Source: Pycnococcus provasolii (lineage: Eukaryota > Chlorophyta > Pseudoscourfieldiophyceae > Pseudoscourfieldiales). Taken from it: a stretch of 64,000 nucleotides of DNA. Position 1 is the first letter of the stretch. Each line of letters starts with the position of its first letter. Location: positions 806,001 to 870,000 of the forward strand of contig CP150555.1 of assembly GCA_049487715.1 (NCBI GenBank), read 5' to 3'. The position numbers were made by a program, and so were the translations under genes. The notes below the pieces were generated by a model. It was not told the DNA's origin. It was given only the letters and a program-made list of their open reading frames with translations, and searched no databases. This document shows positions 63,308 to 64,000 of this stretch, one piece after another.

Positions 63308-64000
63308 ATGGCTCAACCGTACCAACTTCAACATCCTCCCCCCAACCTGTGGCTTAATCATCAATTTGATCCCGCGGATGGTTTGGGCCCCAACGGATTT
63401 ATTAGAAGGGCACATCGCCCCTTTGATCCTATGCAACTCACACCAGAGATGGCTAGTGCCCTTAAAGATGGGACCGTCTGGGACCAGAATCAACAACAAG
63501 ACTTAGCAAATGTGTTTCACCTTGTTTTCAGCCAACTCGACGAGCTCAGCCTGGTGTCCGGAGGAAACATGCCAGATAAGTTCAAAACTGTTGGAAGTAT
63601 TTGGCATCAATTGGGAATGTTCACGTCAGATGTTCTCCACGACCTTGACACGCATTGTACAATTCCCGATAATGCGTACACGCCTTCTCGAGTTGGGCAC
63701 TACCTTTTGCCTCGGCAGGCTCATAACTTCAATTGTTACCGACAATCGAATTGGGTCGCCTCGGCTGATGATACCCGCGAACAAAACCATATCATTGTTA
63801 ATCGTGCCATGAAAGGGATGGAATGGCCTCACGCGTTCCATCCAGTGCATGGTCAAAATGGACACCGTTTGCATTACCAAGAACGAACATACCTTGTTAA
63901 CAACGACTTTGCACGTATTTTCTTATTTCGTGTATTGGCTGTTGTTTTCAAGATGGTTCCATCGGACGGCAGAATTGTGGCTGCCAAATGTTTCTTTGAG
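63308..64000 (+). CDS. HUH-SF3 Rep protein, copy 2 (5' part only)
   Basis: Open from the ATG at 63308 to the window end (231 codons), stopping just before the HUH motif. Only one synonymous difference from copy 1 is seen. No stop or frameshift, so this copy is probably intact too. Confidence 0.8.
   Translation, partial: MAQPYQLQHPPPNLWLNHQFDPADGLGPNGFIRRAHRPFDPMQLTPEMASALKDGTVWDQNQQQDLANVFHLVFSQLDELSLVSGGNMPDKFKTVGSIWHQLGMFTSDVLHDLDTHCTIPDNAYTPSRVGHYLLPRQAHNFNCYRQSNWVASADDTREQNHIIVNRAMKGMEWPHAFHPVHGQNGHRLHYQERTYLVNNDFARIFLFRVLAVVFKMVPSDGRIVAAKCFFE

Larger units (their letters stand above)
59301..64000 (+). mobile_element. Telomere-embedded HUH-Rep/SF3 element, copy 2 (cut by window end)
   Basis: Repeats copy 1 at an offset of 7,157 bp, falling to 7,155-7,156 bp after small indels. 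The differences I see are a C-run/T-run change before ORF A, a C/T at about 61743, an indel in the AAT repeat near 61775, and C/T (synonymous) at about 63766 in Rep. Otherwise the units look identical, which points to recent amplification or active homogenisation. Confidence 0.88.

Overview
The window looks like the nuclear genome of a photosynthetic eukaryote with a primary plastid, most likely a prasinophyte-grade green alga. The genes are GC-rich and dense, on both strands, and mostly intronless. Several products belong to plastids: phytoene desaturase, tocopherol cyclase, UDP-sulfoquinovose synthase, a plastid-type rhodanese protein and organellar GatB. Their N-termini are short Ser/Arg-rich transit peptides with no preceding signal peptide. 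Three tRNA genes are circularly permuted (3' half before 5' half), a trait known from prasinophytes such as Ostreococcus and Micromonas and from red algae. The telomere repeat is TTAGGG, not the TTTAGGG usual in green plants. The taxon is inferred, not proven.

Positions 1-51,917 are ordinary chromosome. In order they carry: rhodanese protein (-), WD40 protein (-), NPL4 (-), a membrane glycosyltransferase/FkbM protein (-), TPR protein (+), AP2 transcription factor (-), a very large ARM-repeat protein (+), Raf-like kinase (-), a small secreted protein (-), phytoene desaturase (+), SET-domain methyltransferase (-), two-domain voltage-gated cation channel (+), GT29 sialyltransferase-like protein (-), DEAD-box helicase (+), permuted tRNA-Arg (-), tocopherol cyclase (+), methyltransferase-like protein (-), SQD1 (+), a chimeric tRNA/gatB pseudo-locus, a Met-rich secreted protein (+), GatB (-), permuted tRNA-Val(AAC) (+), permuted tRNA-Val(CAC) (-), MICOS subunit Mic60 (+, one intron) and an RCC1-repeat protein (-). 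Genes are independent units without operon logic. Short telomere-like CCCTAA/TAGGG tracts are scattered between them. Six genes show an apparent one-base frameshift, most of them in simple repeats, so assembly indels are the first suspicion.

From 51,918 to the end the sequence changes character. It is a head-to-tail array of a ~7.16 kb unit: a TTAGGG tract, then a ~7.0 kb element, another TTAGGG tract, then a second, nearly identical element cut by the window edge. Each element has a left region rich in TTTGGTCG/CGACCAAA hairpins spaced by 19 bp, an 88-bp satellite built on CCCTAA, a small basic/proline-rich ORF, five 132-bp tandem repeats carrying the same TTTGGTCG core, and a large gene for a protein that combines an HUH rolling-circle endonuclease signature (HAH and Tyr...Lys) with a superfamily-3 helicase. 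The arrangement is that of a subtelomeric, telomere-embedded Rep element. It recalls yeast Y' elements in layout (helicase-coding units separated by telomere repeats) but with a virus/plasmid-type replication initiator. This is the most interesting part of the window.
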